Shown here in pieces: positions 55,107-64,000 of a stretch of DNA of 64,000 nt. The DNA is from Zoroaster sp. YZ-2022. Lineage: Eukaryota > Echinodermata > Asteroidea > Forcipulatida > Zoroasteridae. The first letter of the stretch is position 1; each line of letters opens with the position of its first letter. The notes under the pieces were generated by a model, which was not told the origin of the DNA, searched no databases, and worked only from the letters and a program-made list of their open reading frames with translations. Where the stretch lies: NCBI GenBank assembly GCA_029582265.1, contig CM055816.1, positions 99,541,039 to 99,605,038 of the forward strand. The letters are read 5' to 3'. A program made the translations under genes and the position numbers.

Positions 55107-55707
55107 TAATAGTGATCACCCATCAACGTATACGGTGAGTTACATTTCACAATCTCACGCTACAGAGTTTGCTTGGATTAGGTACATACTCGATGAGTCT
55201 CAAGGCTTTACGGATGTTGGTACAGAACGAATTAATGATTCTATAAGAACGTACGTTTATGCGATATTGGGAGCTCAAGTGCAAGATAAAAGTGGAATTC
55301 TTACACCGGGTACCGGTTTAGAGGCACAGCAAGAATTTTTTAATATAGTGGATGCTGAGATTGATTCTCCTGTTGATTTACAAGATTCTATTCAACGATA
55401 TCAAGATAATTTACAATACGCCCGATCGCAATTAAACTTTGTGATTGGAGAAAATTTATACCTCATGCCATCCGACATGAATATGCGAATAGGTACGTAC
55501 GTGGGATACAACAACAATATTTTAATCGCAACGTCTGATTTGTCGCTAGGATTGAATCTAGCGACGAATTCAGAATCCATCGCACCATCGGCTGCGCCGC
55601 TAGATTGCCAACAGACAGGCGATAGTCAACATGTGTTGGAGCAGCAGCAAGTTGATTCATTATCTACAGAAGCTCCCATAGCCGCTAAAGCTACAATAAC
55701 CCAGTGA
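55096..55707 (+). CDS. Virus-like cluster protein, structural-like (203 aa)
   Basis: I chose ATG at 55096 (MSFDNSDHPSTYTVSYISQS), inside the end of the previous gene, over the in-frame ATG at 55045. It includes GFTDVGTERINDSIRTYVYA, ILGAQVQDKSGIL and FVIGENLYLMPSDMNMRIGT, then a Ser/Gln/Ala-rich tail. No lesion. The overlap of the two frames is more typical of viruses than of animal genes. Confidence 0.6.
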   Translation: MSFDNSDHPSTYTVSYISQSHATEFAWIRYILDESQGFTDVGTERINDSIRTYVYAILGAQVQDKSGILTPGTGLEAQQEFFNIVDAEIDSPVDLQDSIQRYQDNLQYARSQLNFVIGENLYLMPSDMNMRIGTYVGYNNNILIATSDLSLGLNLATNSESIAPSAAPLDCQQTGDSQHVLEQQQVDSLSTEAPIAAKATITQ

Positions 55708-55846
55708 TTTTTAGATTCATCACCACCGAGCGATGCTAGCCACCAAGAAGAACAAAATGCTTTAATATATATTTTCGTACGGTTGAACGGGTAGTGAATT
55801 AGTACGAAAATTAGTTCTACAACTATTAATCCGCTGCGCGGATGGG

Positions 55847-55854
55847 TATATAAG
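55847..55854 (+). promoter_or_regulatory. TATA box
   Basis: TATATAAG follows the GC palindrome CCGCTGCGCGG. About 90 bases downstream, ATG at about 55947 opens a short frame (MSIITILVAGFSRVLSLRSF) that may be the start of a gene lost in the gap. Confidence 0.45.
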
Positions 55855-56281
55855 TCAGGGTGTGGTAAGAATGTGCCATCTGCGTACCGACAGACAACAA
55901 ATTACACTATCAATTTTTATTATTATTTTAAATTATCCAACCTAAGATGAGCATTATTACTATACTAGTTGCGGGGTTTTCCAGAGTACTTTCTCTTCGG
56001 AGTTTTGATCTCTGGTTTTTCACTCCGCAAGTACCATGCATGGACGTACTGCACTAGGCTCATGCAAAACTATGATGTATAAATGCAATATATGGATGTC
56101 ATAAGTATATGGTCAATGACTTTCCCAAATAGATTATATTGTAATAATGAAGCCAAAAAGAGTGAATAAAAAAGGGTCCGCAAGTCTGTCGGTAGGCCCT
56201 CCCAAAGTTGTAAACATGGCAGTGGTGTGTTCTAAGAAACATAATTAACAGGGGAAGTTTGTTGGTTTTTGTTTAGAGGGC

Positions 56282-56781
56282 NNNNNNNNNNNNNNNNNNN
56301 NNNNNNNNNNNNNNNNNNNNNNNNNNNNNNNNNNNNNNNNNNNNNNNNNNNNNNNNNNNNNNNNNNNNNNNNNNNNNNNNNNNNNNNNNNNNNNNNNNNN
56401 NNNNNNNNNNNNNNNNNNNNNNNNNNNNNNNNNNNNNNNNNNNNNNNNNNNNNNNNNNNNNNNNNNNNNNNNNNNNNNNNNNNNNNNNNNNNNNNNNNNN
56501 NNNNNNNNNNNNNNNNNNNNNNNNNNNNNNNNNNNNNNNNNNNNNNNNNNNNNNNNNNNNNNNNNNNNNNNNNNNNNNNNNNNNNNNNNNNNNNNNNNNN
56601 NNNNNNNNNNNNNNNNNNNNNNNNNNNNNNNNNNNNNNNNNNNNNNNNNNNNNNNNNNNNNNNNNNNNNNNNNNNNNNNNNNNNNNNNNNNNNNNNNNNN
56701 NNNNNNNNNNNNNNNNNNNNNNNNNNNNNNNNNNNNNNNNNNNNNNNNNNNNNNNNNNNNNNNNNNNNNNNNNNNNNNNNN
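56282..56781. other. Assembly gap (500 N)
   Basis: A run of exactly 500 N, likely a placeholder of unknown true length. It removes the C-terminal part of the RING gene and possibly the right end of the virus-like cluster. Confidence 0.99.
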
Positions 56782-57400
56782 TGGGGAGTTTTTTGGGGCA
56801 TATGACATTTCATCTGCTCCAGCTTGCCCAGTGAGCCACACTGGATGCAGACTGTTTGAAGTGATTGGAGTTGTACTCATAATACCCTTGGAGATACAGA
56901 TTACGTCTTGAATGTTCACTGCTACATTGCAGACTGGGCATTTTACAACCTTACTATTCACATGGTGAAACCAACCAAGCAGACATTCTGCACAAAAGTT
57001 ATGTTCACATGTAGTTTGAACAGCAGGTGAACCTAAGACGCACTGACAAATGCTACAAACAAACAAACTCTCCTCAGTTGTAGAATGAAGGATGTCTAAG
57101 TTCAATGGTACAAGGTCAGATTCAAACGGACCTATGTTGAAAGACAGTGGACCGGTCTCAACCTCACTGACTTGTTTCCATGTTATAGCCATATTTGGCA
57201 GCCGTATCCACTTCTTTTACGCTTAACTGGTCGACCACCTCTGCAAAATTTGATGTACAGTTCACAAGTTTTACATGTCCCAGTTCTTGAGTGTTTTCCC
57301 AAGTAATGGAGGAAGTTTCTCTATGCTCAGCTTTTTCAAGACATTCCTCCTCAAGAACCTTGTGCACCTCCAACATAAATTTTGGGGATGAACTTGATCA
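56782..57400 (-). CDS. RING-finger protein, partial, running into the gap
   Basis: The minus-strand frame from 57192 contains a C3HC4-type RING: CSICQCVLGSP...CEHNFCAECLLGWFHH...CPVC, residues about 45-88. RING domains usually act in ubiquitin transfer. Upstream, in another frame (57310-57200), the strand reads GTCKTCELYIKFCRGGRPVK, a Cys-rich basic motif. It lies just before the RING, as in RAG1 N-terminal/N-RAG-TP-like proteins, so an indel or intron may separate them. After the RING, HPVWLTGQAGADEMSYAPKN leads into the gap. The RAG1-N-like relation is only an impression. TRIM-like proteins are the alternative. Confidence 0.6.
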
Positions 57401-58390
57401 TCATCAAGCCACACGCTTAGTTGTAGCAGTTCATAAATTTTCTTTGAGTAGGTTTTTACAGGAACTGTTGTATTTTGTTTTATATTACTGGTAGATGACT
57501 TTGAAGCTAAACGCCCAACACAGTCTGCAAAGTTTGTTAAGTGCTTCTTGATGAAGAGTGAAACTCATGATTTTACATGTTGTCAATAAATAACAAAATA
57601 ATAAACAAAGGAGAACATCACTTATGTTTTATGGCATGCTTACTTAGTTGATGTCCACTTGTTTGATGTAGACAGTACAAAAGTAGAGTGTCTCAGAATT
57701 TTGTAATTCCCGCCACTAGTAGTACACTTACGCATATGGGCGCTGTTGCGCGAACGACTGGCAAGTAGTTTAGTTCCCGCCGCTAGGTACACTTCTTCCG
57801 CATGTGATATAGCTCGAACGACTGGTAACGAGTTTATTACTACTATCTCACCCACGTACACGCGTACGTTGTTTACACAAAACTCGCGAAAACCTTGTAC
57901 TTCACTGTCAAATTACATGAAATTTACCGCTCCCTCTCAACCAAACATGGAAATTATTTTGAGAAAAATATACTTTTATTAAGTGTCTGAGTGTAAATTT
58001 GGGAAAACCTAATCTTTATGTGACAAGGGGGAAACATGTAGGTCGCCCGCATCATAAAACGTAAACATACGGACTTTCGCTCACGCATACGGCGCAAATA
58101 AATCAAGATTTCAAGCTTTTTGGAACACAAAAACCGAATTAAGTGTGGGGAAGCTTGAGATCCAACATAGACTGGCAAATATAAAGGCCAAAATTTAACT
58201 TGTCTATATCGATGGTCTTCTTATTTGATTTTTCCTGACTATTTGTACGGACGGATATTTTTACTGTAGCTAGGACGCCATGTTTGTTTTTACTTTCAAC
58301 CATGACGTCACGTCCATTCATTACTGGAGTAATGAAAACTCGCTCGAATAAATACGACCAGCTTTTTATTGCACGCACAATGGCAAGTGA
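57401..58390. other. No gene; imperfect 70-bp duplication
   Basis: AATTCCCGCCACTAGTAG...GCGCGAACGACTGGCAAGTA (57706-57775) is repeated in diverged form just after (57773-57840). Otherwise unrecognised. Confidence 0.5.
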
Positions 58391-61300
58391 ACGGCCGTGA
58401 GGGACTCGTCCTCTCGGCCGGTAGCCACGGCCCGAGCCGGGGCCCGAACCCCACGGTGTTTCTTCGACAAGTTTTCAACGCAAATTGGACAGAGGTGTTC
58501 CGTACTACCAACGGGGTGGGTGTTACGTCTATTATAGGGTTTAGGTGGTCCTCGAGCCCGAAATCGGAAAAAAATCAGAGTCCAGCGGACGGGACCCCAC
58601 TCTGGGATGGGCTAGAGGGGGATGGCGGTTGGCCCCCGCGCCCAGCTGGGAGACGTCGGGAAGGCCCCCTGTGGTCCTCCAGTAGCAGCGGGCGCCGGCT
58701 CGGGCCCCACCGTGGCTCGCGGCCCAGAGGACGAGTCACTGCACGCTGGCTTGCGGTACCCGCAGACGGGTCGACCCGATGGCAGCAGCGTGCATCGCCC
58801 GTGCTCCTCGGGCGAGGAGGAGTCCTGTGCTGGCCCCTGTCCCCGCAGACGGGTCGACCCGAAGTCGGAGTCCGAGGGGCGACCTCTCGCCCGAGGAGAA
58901 CGGGCGGTGCCCAGTGCTACATTTGGATCGACCCGTCTGCGGGGACCGCGAGCCAGCGTGCAGGGACTCGTTCTCTCGGCCGGTAGCGACGGCCCGAGCC
59001 GGGGCCCGAACCCCACGGTGTTTCTTCAACAAGTTTTCAACGCAAATTGGACAGAGGTGTTCCGTACTACCAACGGGGTGGGTGTTACGTCTATTATAGG
59101 GTGTAGGTGGTCCTCGAGCCCGAAATCGGAAAAAAATCAGAGTCCAGCGGACGGGACCCGACTCTGCGACGGGCTAGAGGGGGATGCCGGTTGGCCCCCG
59201 CGCTCAGCTGGGAGACGTCAGAAAGGCCCCCCGTGGTCCTCCAGTAGCAGCGGGCGCCGGCTCGGGCCCCACCGTGGCTCGCGGCCCAGAGGACGAGTCC
59301 CTGCACGCTGGCTCGCGGTACCCGCAGACGGGTCGACCCGAAGGCAGCAGCGGGCATCGCCCGTGCTCCTCGGGCGAGAGGAGGAGTCCCTGCACGCTGG
59401 CCCCCCTGTCCTCGCAGACGGGTCGACCGAAGTCGGAGTCCGAGGGCGACCTCTCGCCCGAGGAGCACGGGCGGAGCCCACTTCTGCATTCGGATCGACC
59501 CGTCTGCGGGGACCGCGAGCCAGCGTGCTGGAACTCGTCCTCTCGGCCGGTAGCCACGGCCCGAGCCGGGGCCCGAACCCCACGGTGTTTCTTCGACAAG
59601 TTTTCAACGCAAATTGGACAGAGGTGTTCCGTACTACCAACGGGGTGGGTGTTACGTCTGTTATAGGGTGTAGGTGGTCCTCGAGCCCGAAATCGGAAAA
59701 AATCAGAGTCCAGCGGACGGGACCCGACTCTGGGACGGGCTAGAGGCGGATGGCGGTTGGCCCCCACGCCCAGCTGAGAGACGTCGGGAAGGCCCCCGTA
59801 GTCCTCCAGTAGCAGCGGGCGCCGGCTCGGGCCCCAGCGTGGCTCGCGGGCCAGAGGACGAGTCCCTGCATGCTGGCTCGCGGTACCCGCAGACGGGTCG
59901 ACCCGAAGACAGCAGCGGGCATCGCCCGTGCTCCTCGGGCGAGAGGAGGAGTCCCTGCACGCTGGCCCCCTGTCCACGCAGACGGGTCGACCCGAAGTCG
60001 GAGTCCGAGGGGCGACCTCTCGCCCGAGGAGAACGGGCGGTGCCCAGTGCTACATTTGGATCGACCCGTCTGCGGGGACCGCGAGCCAGCGTGCAGGGAC
60101 TCGTCCTCTCGGCCGGTAGCCACGGCCCGAGCCGGGGCCCGAACCCCACGGTGTTTCTCCGACAAGTTTTCAAAGCAAATTGGACAGAGGTGTTCCGTAC
60201 TACCAACGGGGTGGTTGTTACGTCTATTATAGGGTGTAGGTGGTCCTCGAGCCGAAATCGGAAAAAAATTAGAGTCCAGCGGACGGGACCCGACTCCGGG
60301 ACGGGCTAGAGGGGGATGGCGGTTGGCCCCCGCGCCCAGCTGGGAGACGTCGGGAAGGCCCCCGTGGTCCTCCAGTAGCAGCGGGCGCCGGCTCGGGCCC
60401 CACCGTGGCTCGCGGCCCAGAGGACGAGTCCCTGCACGCTGGTTCGCGGTACCCGCAGACGGGTCGACCCAAAGACGGCAGCGGGCATCGCCCGTGCTCC
60501 TCGGGCGGACGAGTCCCTGCACGCTGGCCCCTGTCCCCGAAGACGGGTCGACCCCAAGTCGGACTCCGAGGGGCGACCTCGTCCGAGGAGAACAGGCGGT
60601 GCCCACTGCTCCATTCGGATCGACCCGTCTGCTGGGACCGCGAGCCAGCGTGCGGGACTCGTCCTCTCGGCCGGTAGCCACGGCCCGAGCCGGGGCCCGA
60701 AACCCACGGTGTTTCTTTGACAAGTTTTCAACGCACATTGGACAAAGGTGTTCCGTACTACCAACGGGGGGGGTGTTACGTCTATTATAGGGTGTAGGTG
60801 GTCCTCGAGCTGGAAATCGGAAAAAAATCAGAGTCCAGCGGACGGGACCAGACTCTGGGACGGGCTAGAGGGGGGATGGCGGTCGGCCCCCGCGCCCAGC
60901 TGGGAGACGTCGGGAAGGCCCCCTGTGGTCCTCCAGTAGCAGCGGGCGCCGGCTCGGGCCCCACCGTGGCTCGCGGCCCAGAGGACGAGTCCCTGCACGC
61001 TGGCTCGCGGTACCCGCAGACGGGTCGACCCGAAGACAGCAGCGGGCATCGCCCGTGCTCCTCGGGCGAGAGGAGTCCCTGCACGCTGGCCCCCTGTCCC
61101 CGCAGACGGGTCGACCTGAAGTCGGAGTCCGAGGGGCGACCTCTCGCCAGAGGAGAACGGGCGGTGCCCACTTCTGCATTCGGATCGACCCGTCTGCGGG
61201 GACCGCGAGCCAGCGTGCTGGAACTCGTCCTCTCGGCCGGTAGCCACGGCGAGCCCGGGCCCGAACCCCACGGTGTTTCTTCGACAAGTTTTCAACGCAA

Positions 61301-64000
61301 ATTGGACAGAGGTGTTCCGTACTACCAACGGGTGGGTGTTACGTCTGTTATAGGGTGTAGGTGGTCCTCAGGCGAAATCGGAAAAATCAGAGTCCAGCGG
61401 ACGGGACCCCACTCTGGGACGGGCTGAGGGGATGGCGGTTGGCCCCGCGCCCAGCTGGGAGACTTTGGGAAGGCCCCTGTGGTCCTCCAGTAGCAGCGGG
61501 CGCCGGCTCAGGCCCCACCGTGGCTCGCGGCCCAGAGGACGAGTCCCTACACGCTGGCTCGCGGTACCCGCAGACGGTTCGACCCGAAGACAGCAGCGGG
61601 CATCGCCCGTGCTCCTCGGGCGAGAGGAGGAGTCCCTGCACGCTGGCCCCTGTCCCCGCAGACGGGTCGACCCGAAGTCGGAGTCCGAGGGGCGACCTCT
61701 CGCCCGAGGAGAACGGGCGGTGCCCACTGCTGCATTCGGATCGACCCGTCTGCTGGGACCGCGAGCCAGCGTGCAGGGACTCGTCCTCTCGGCCGGTAGC
61801 CACGGCCCGAGCCGGGGCCCGAAACCCACGGTGTTTCTTCGACAAGTTTTCAACGCAAATTGGACAAAGGTGTTCCGTACTACCAACGGGGTGGGTGTTA
61901 CGTCTATTATAGGGTGTAGGTGGTCCTCGAGCCCGAAATCGGAAAAAAATCAGAGTCCAGCGGACGGGACCCGACTCTGGGACGGGCTAGAGGGGGATGG
62001 CGGTTGGCCCCCACGCCCAGCTGGGAGACGTCGGGAAGGCCCCCCGTGGTCCTCCAGTAGCAGCGGGCGCCGGCTCGGGCCCCACCGTGGCTCGCGGCCC
62101 AGAGGACGAGTCCCTGCACGCTGGCTCGCGGTACCCGCAGACGGGTCGACCCGATGGCAGCAGCGTGCATCGCCCGTGCTCCTCGGGCGAGAGGAGGAGT
62201 CCCTGCACGCTGGCCCCCTGTCCCCGCAGACGGATCGACCCGAAGTCGGAGTCCGAGGGGCGACCTCTCGCCCGAGGAGCACGGGTGGCGCCCGGTGCTG
62301 CATTCGGATCGACCCGTCTGCGGGGACGGCGAGCCAGCGTGCAGGGACTCGTCCTCTCGGCCGGTAGCCACGGCCCGAGCCGGGGCCCGAACCCCACGGT
62401 GTTTCTTCAACAATTGTTCAACGCAAATTGGACAGAGGTGTTCCGTACTACCAACGGGGTGGGTGTTACGTCTATTATAGGGTTTAGGTGGTCCTCGAGC
62501 CCGAAATCGGAAAAAAATCAGAGTCCAGCGGACGGGACCCCACTCTGGGACGGGCTAGAGGGGGATGGCGGTTGGCCCCCGCGCCCAGCTGGGAGACGTC
62601 GGGAAGGCCCCCTGTGGTCCTCCAGTAGCAGCGGGCGCCGGCTCGGGCCCCACCGTGGCTCGCGGCCCAGAGGACGAGTCCCTGCACGCTGGCTCGCGGT
62701 ACCCGCAGACGGGTCGACCCGAAGACAGCAGCGGGCATCGCCCGTGCTCCTCGGGCGAGAGGAGGAGTCCCTGCACGCTGGCCCCCTGTCCCCGCAGACG
62801 GGTCGACCCGAAGTCGGAGTCCGAGGGGCGACCTCTCGCCCGAGGAGAACGGGCGGTGCCCACTGCTGCATTCGGATCGACCCGTCTGCTGGGACCGCGA
62901 GCCAGCGTGCAGGGACTCGTCCTCTCGGCCGGTAGCCACGGCCCGAGCCGGGGCCCGAAACCCACGGTGTTTCTTCGACAAGTTTTCAACGCAAATTGGA
63001 CAAAGGTGTTCCGTACTACCAACGGGGTGGGTGTTACGTCTATTATAGGGTGTAGGTGGTCCTCGAGCCCGAAATCGGAAGAAAAAAAATCAGAGTCCAG
63101 CGGACAGGACCCGACTCTGGGACGGGCTAGAGGGGAATGGCGGTTGGCCCCCACGCCCAGCTGGGAGACGTCGGGAAGGCCCCCCGTGGTCCTCCAGTAG
63201 CAGCGGGCGCCGGCTCGGGCCCCACCGTGGCTCGCGGCCCAGAGGACGAGTCCCTGCACGCTGGCTCGCGGTACCCGCAGACGGGTCGACCCGATGGCAG
63301 CAGCGTGCATCGCCCGTGCTCCTCGGGCGAGAGGAGGAGTCCCTGTACGCTGGCCCCTGTACGCAGACGGATCGACCCGAAGTCAGGTCCGAGGCGACCT
63401 CGCGCCCGCGGCGCACGGGTGGCGCCCGGTGCTGCATTCGGATCGACCCGTCTGCGGGGACGGCGAGCCAGCGTGCAGGGACTCGTCCTCTCGGCCGGTA
63501 GCCACGGCCCGAGCAGGGGCCCGAAGGTGTTTCTTCGACAAGTTTTCAACGCAAATTGGACAGAGGTGTTCCGTACTACCAACGGGATGGGTGTTACGTC
63601 TATTATAGGGTGTAGGTGGTCCTCGAGCCCGAAATCGGAAAAAAATCAGAGTCCAGCGGACGGGACCCGACTCTGCGACGGGCTAGAGGGGGATGGCGGT
63701 TGGCCCCCGCGCCCAGCTGGGAGACGTCAGAAAGGCCCCCCGTGGTCCTCCAGTAGCAGCGGGCGCCGGCTCGGGCCCCACCGTGGCTCGCGGACCAGAG
63801 GACGAGTGCCTGCACGCTGGCTCGCGGTACCCGCAGACGGGTCGACCCGAAGGCAGCAGCGGGCATCGCCCGTGCTCCTCGGGCGAGAGGAGGAGTCCCT
63901 GCACGCTGGCCCCCCTGTCCTCGCAGACGGGTCGACCCGAAGTCGGAGTCCGAGGGGCGACCTCTCGCCCGAGGAGCACGGGCGGAGCCCACTTCTGCAT
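58391..64000 (+). repeat. GC-rich satellite, about 565-bp units, ten copies, each with a long hairpin
   Basis: CAAATTGGACAGAGGTGTTC recurs about every 560-569 bases from 58477 to 63556, and the array runs off the window. Each unit has a short AT-balanced part (TTCTTCGACAAGTTTTCAAC ... CGGAAAAAAATCAGAGTCC) and a GC-rich part. The GC-rich part holds an imperfect inverted repeat: in one unit the arms are 62070-62194 and 62264-62383, with a 69-base loop. The loop carries a third, direct copy of the arm motif GCAGACGGGTCGACCC. Long open frames in all six frames reflect the base composition. It could be an rDNA spacer or a centromeric or other satellite; no rRNA is visible. Confidence 0.95.

Noticed and set aside
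50746..56000. Polinton/Maverick or adintovirus assignment for the virus-like cluster
   Set aside because: I see no protein-primed polymerase, retroviral-type integrase, packaging ATPase or protease gene, so the label is not supported by this window.
58369..64000. Dozens of long open frames on both strands in the satellite
   Set aside because: They follow from GC-rich tandem repeats lacking stop codons, repeat every 565 bp, and show no domain. I treat them as shadows.

Overview
This is a eukaryotic, intron-bearing, repeat-dense genomic window. It most likely comes from a marine invertebrate deuterostome such as an echinoderm, hemichordate or cephalochordate. That guess rests on a CR1-type LINE with a 2A peptide, a decayed apple plus fibrinogen-domain gene, a tRNA-derived SINE with an (ATT)n tail, and many foldback MITEs. 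I see no certain functioning host gene. Almost everything recognisable is mobile, virus-like or satellite DNA, in several nested layers. A 500-base run of N (56282-56781) marks an assembly gap.

Left part (1-12 kb). A minus-strand Ty3/Gypsy pol fragment is cut in two by a 10,450-bp EnSpm/CACTA-like DNA transposon (904-11353) with 14-bp CACTG ends and a TA target duplication. Inside it are a zinc-finger DDE transposase gene with one frameshift (1985-4460) and a multi-exon gene starting with a CIDE-N-like domain (5743-10090). Smaller MITEs lie within the element. From 12 to 15.9 kb I see only repeats, a weak tRNA-like sequence and AT-rich DNA.

Middle (15.9-28.7 kb). A 12.8-kb segment is bounded by perfect 25-bp inverted repeats and appears to sit in a (TG)n tract. 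Both ends are rich in GTCCTC motifs. Its one clear gene is a spliced tyrosine recombinase with a Tudor-like N-terminus, 26-residue repeats, zinc fingers and a SANT-like C-terminus. A tyrosine-recombinase element with terminal inverted repeats does not match standard Cryptons.

28.7-44.6 kb. This holds long (TA)n DNA, a LINE scrap, the apple/fibrinogen pseudogene, and two copies of a roughly 1-kb repeat (32.1-33.2 and 42.2-44.3 kb). Each copy serves as the empty site for insertions in the other. A CR1-like LINE with a 2A motif (33.3-37.15 kb), several MITEs and a fragment of a transposon-associated protein also lie here.

44.4-50.7 kb. A decayed Tx1-like LINE on the minus strand abuts (TTC)n at its 3' end. 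A hAT element with a perfect 8-bp target duplication is nested in its ORF1.

50.75-56 kb. A compact, AT-rich cluster of small, partly overlapping genes on both strands looks like a decayed integrated virus or virus-like element of a type I cannot name. It has a duplicated gene pair, membrane proteins and a TATA promoter.

56.2-64 kb. A RING-finger gene runs into the gap. It is followed by a GC-rich satellite of about 565-bp units, each containing a hairpin with arms of about 120 bp. The satellite continues past the window edge.
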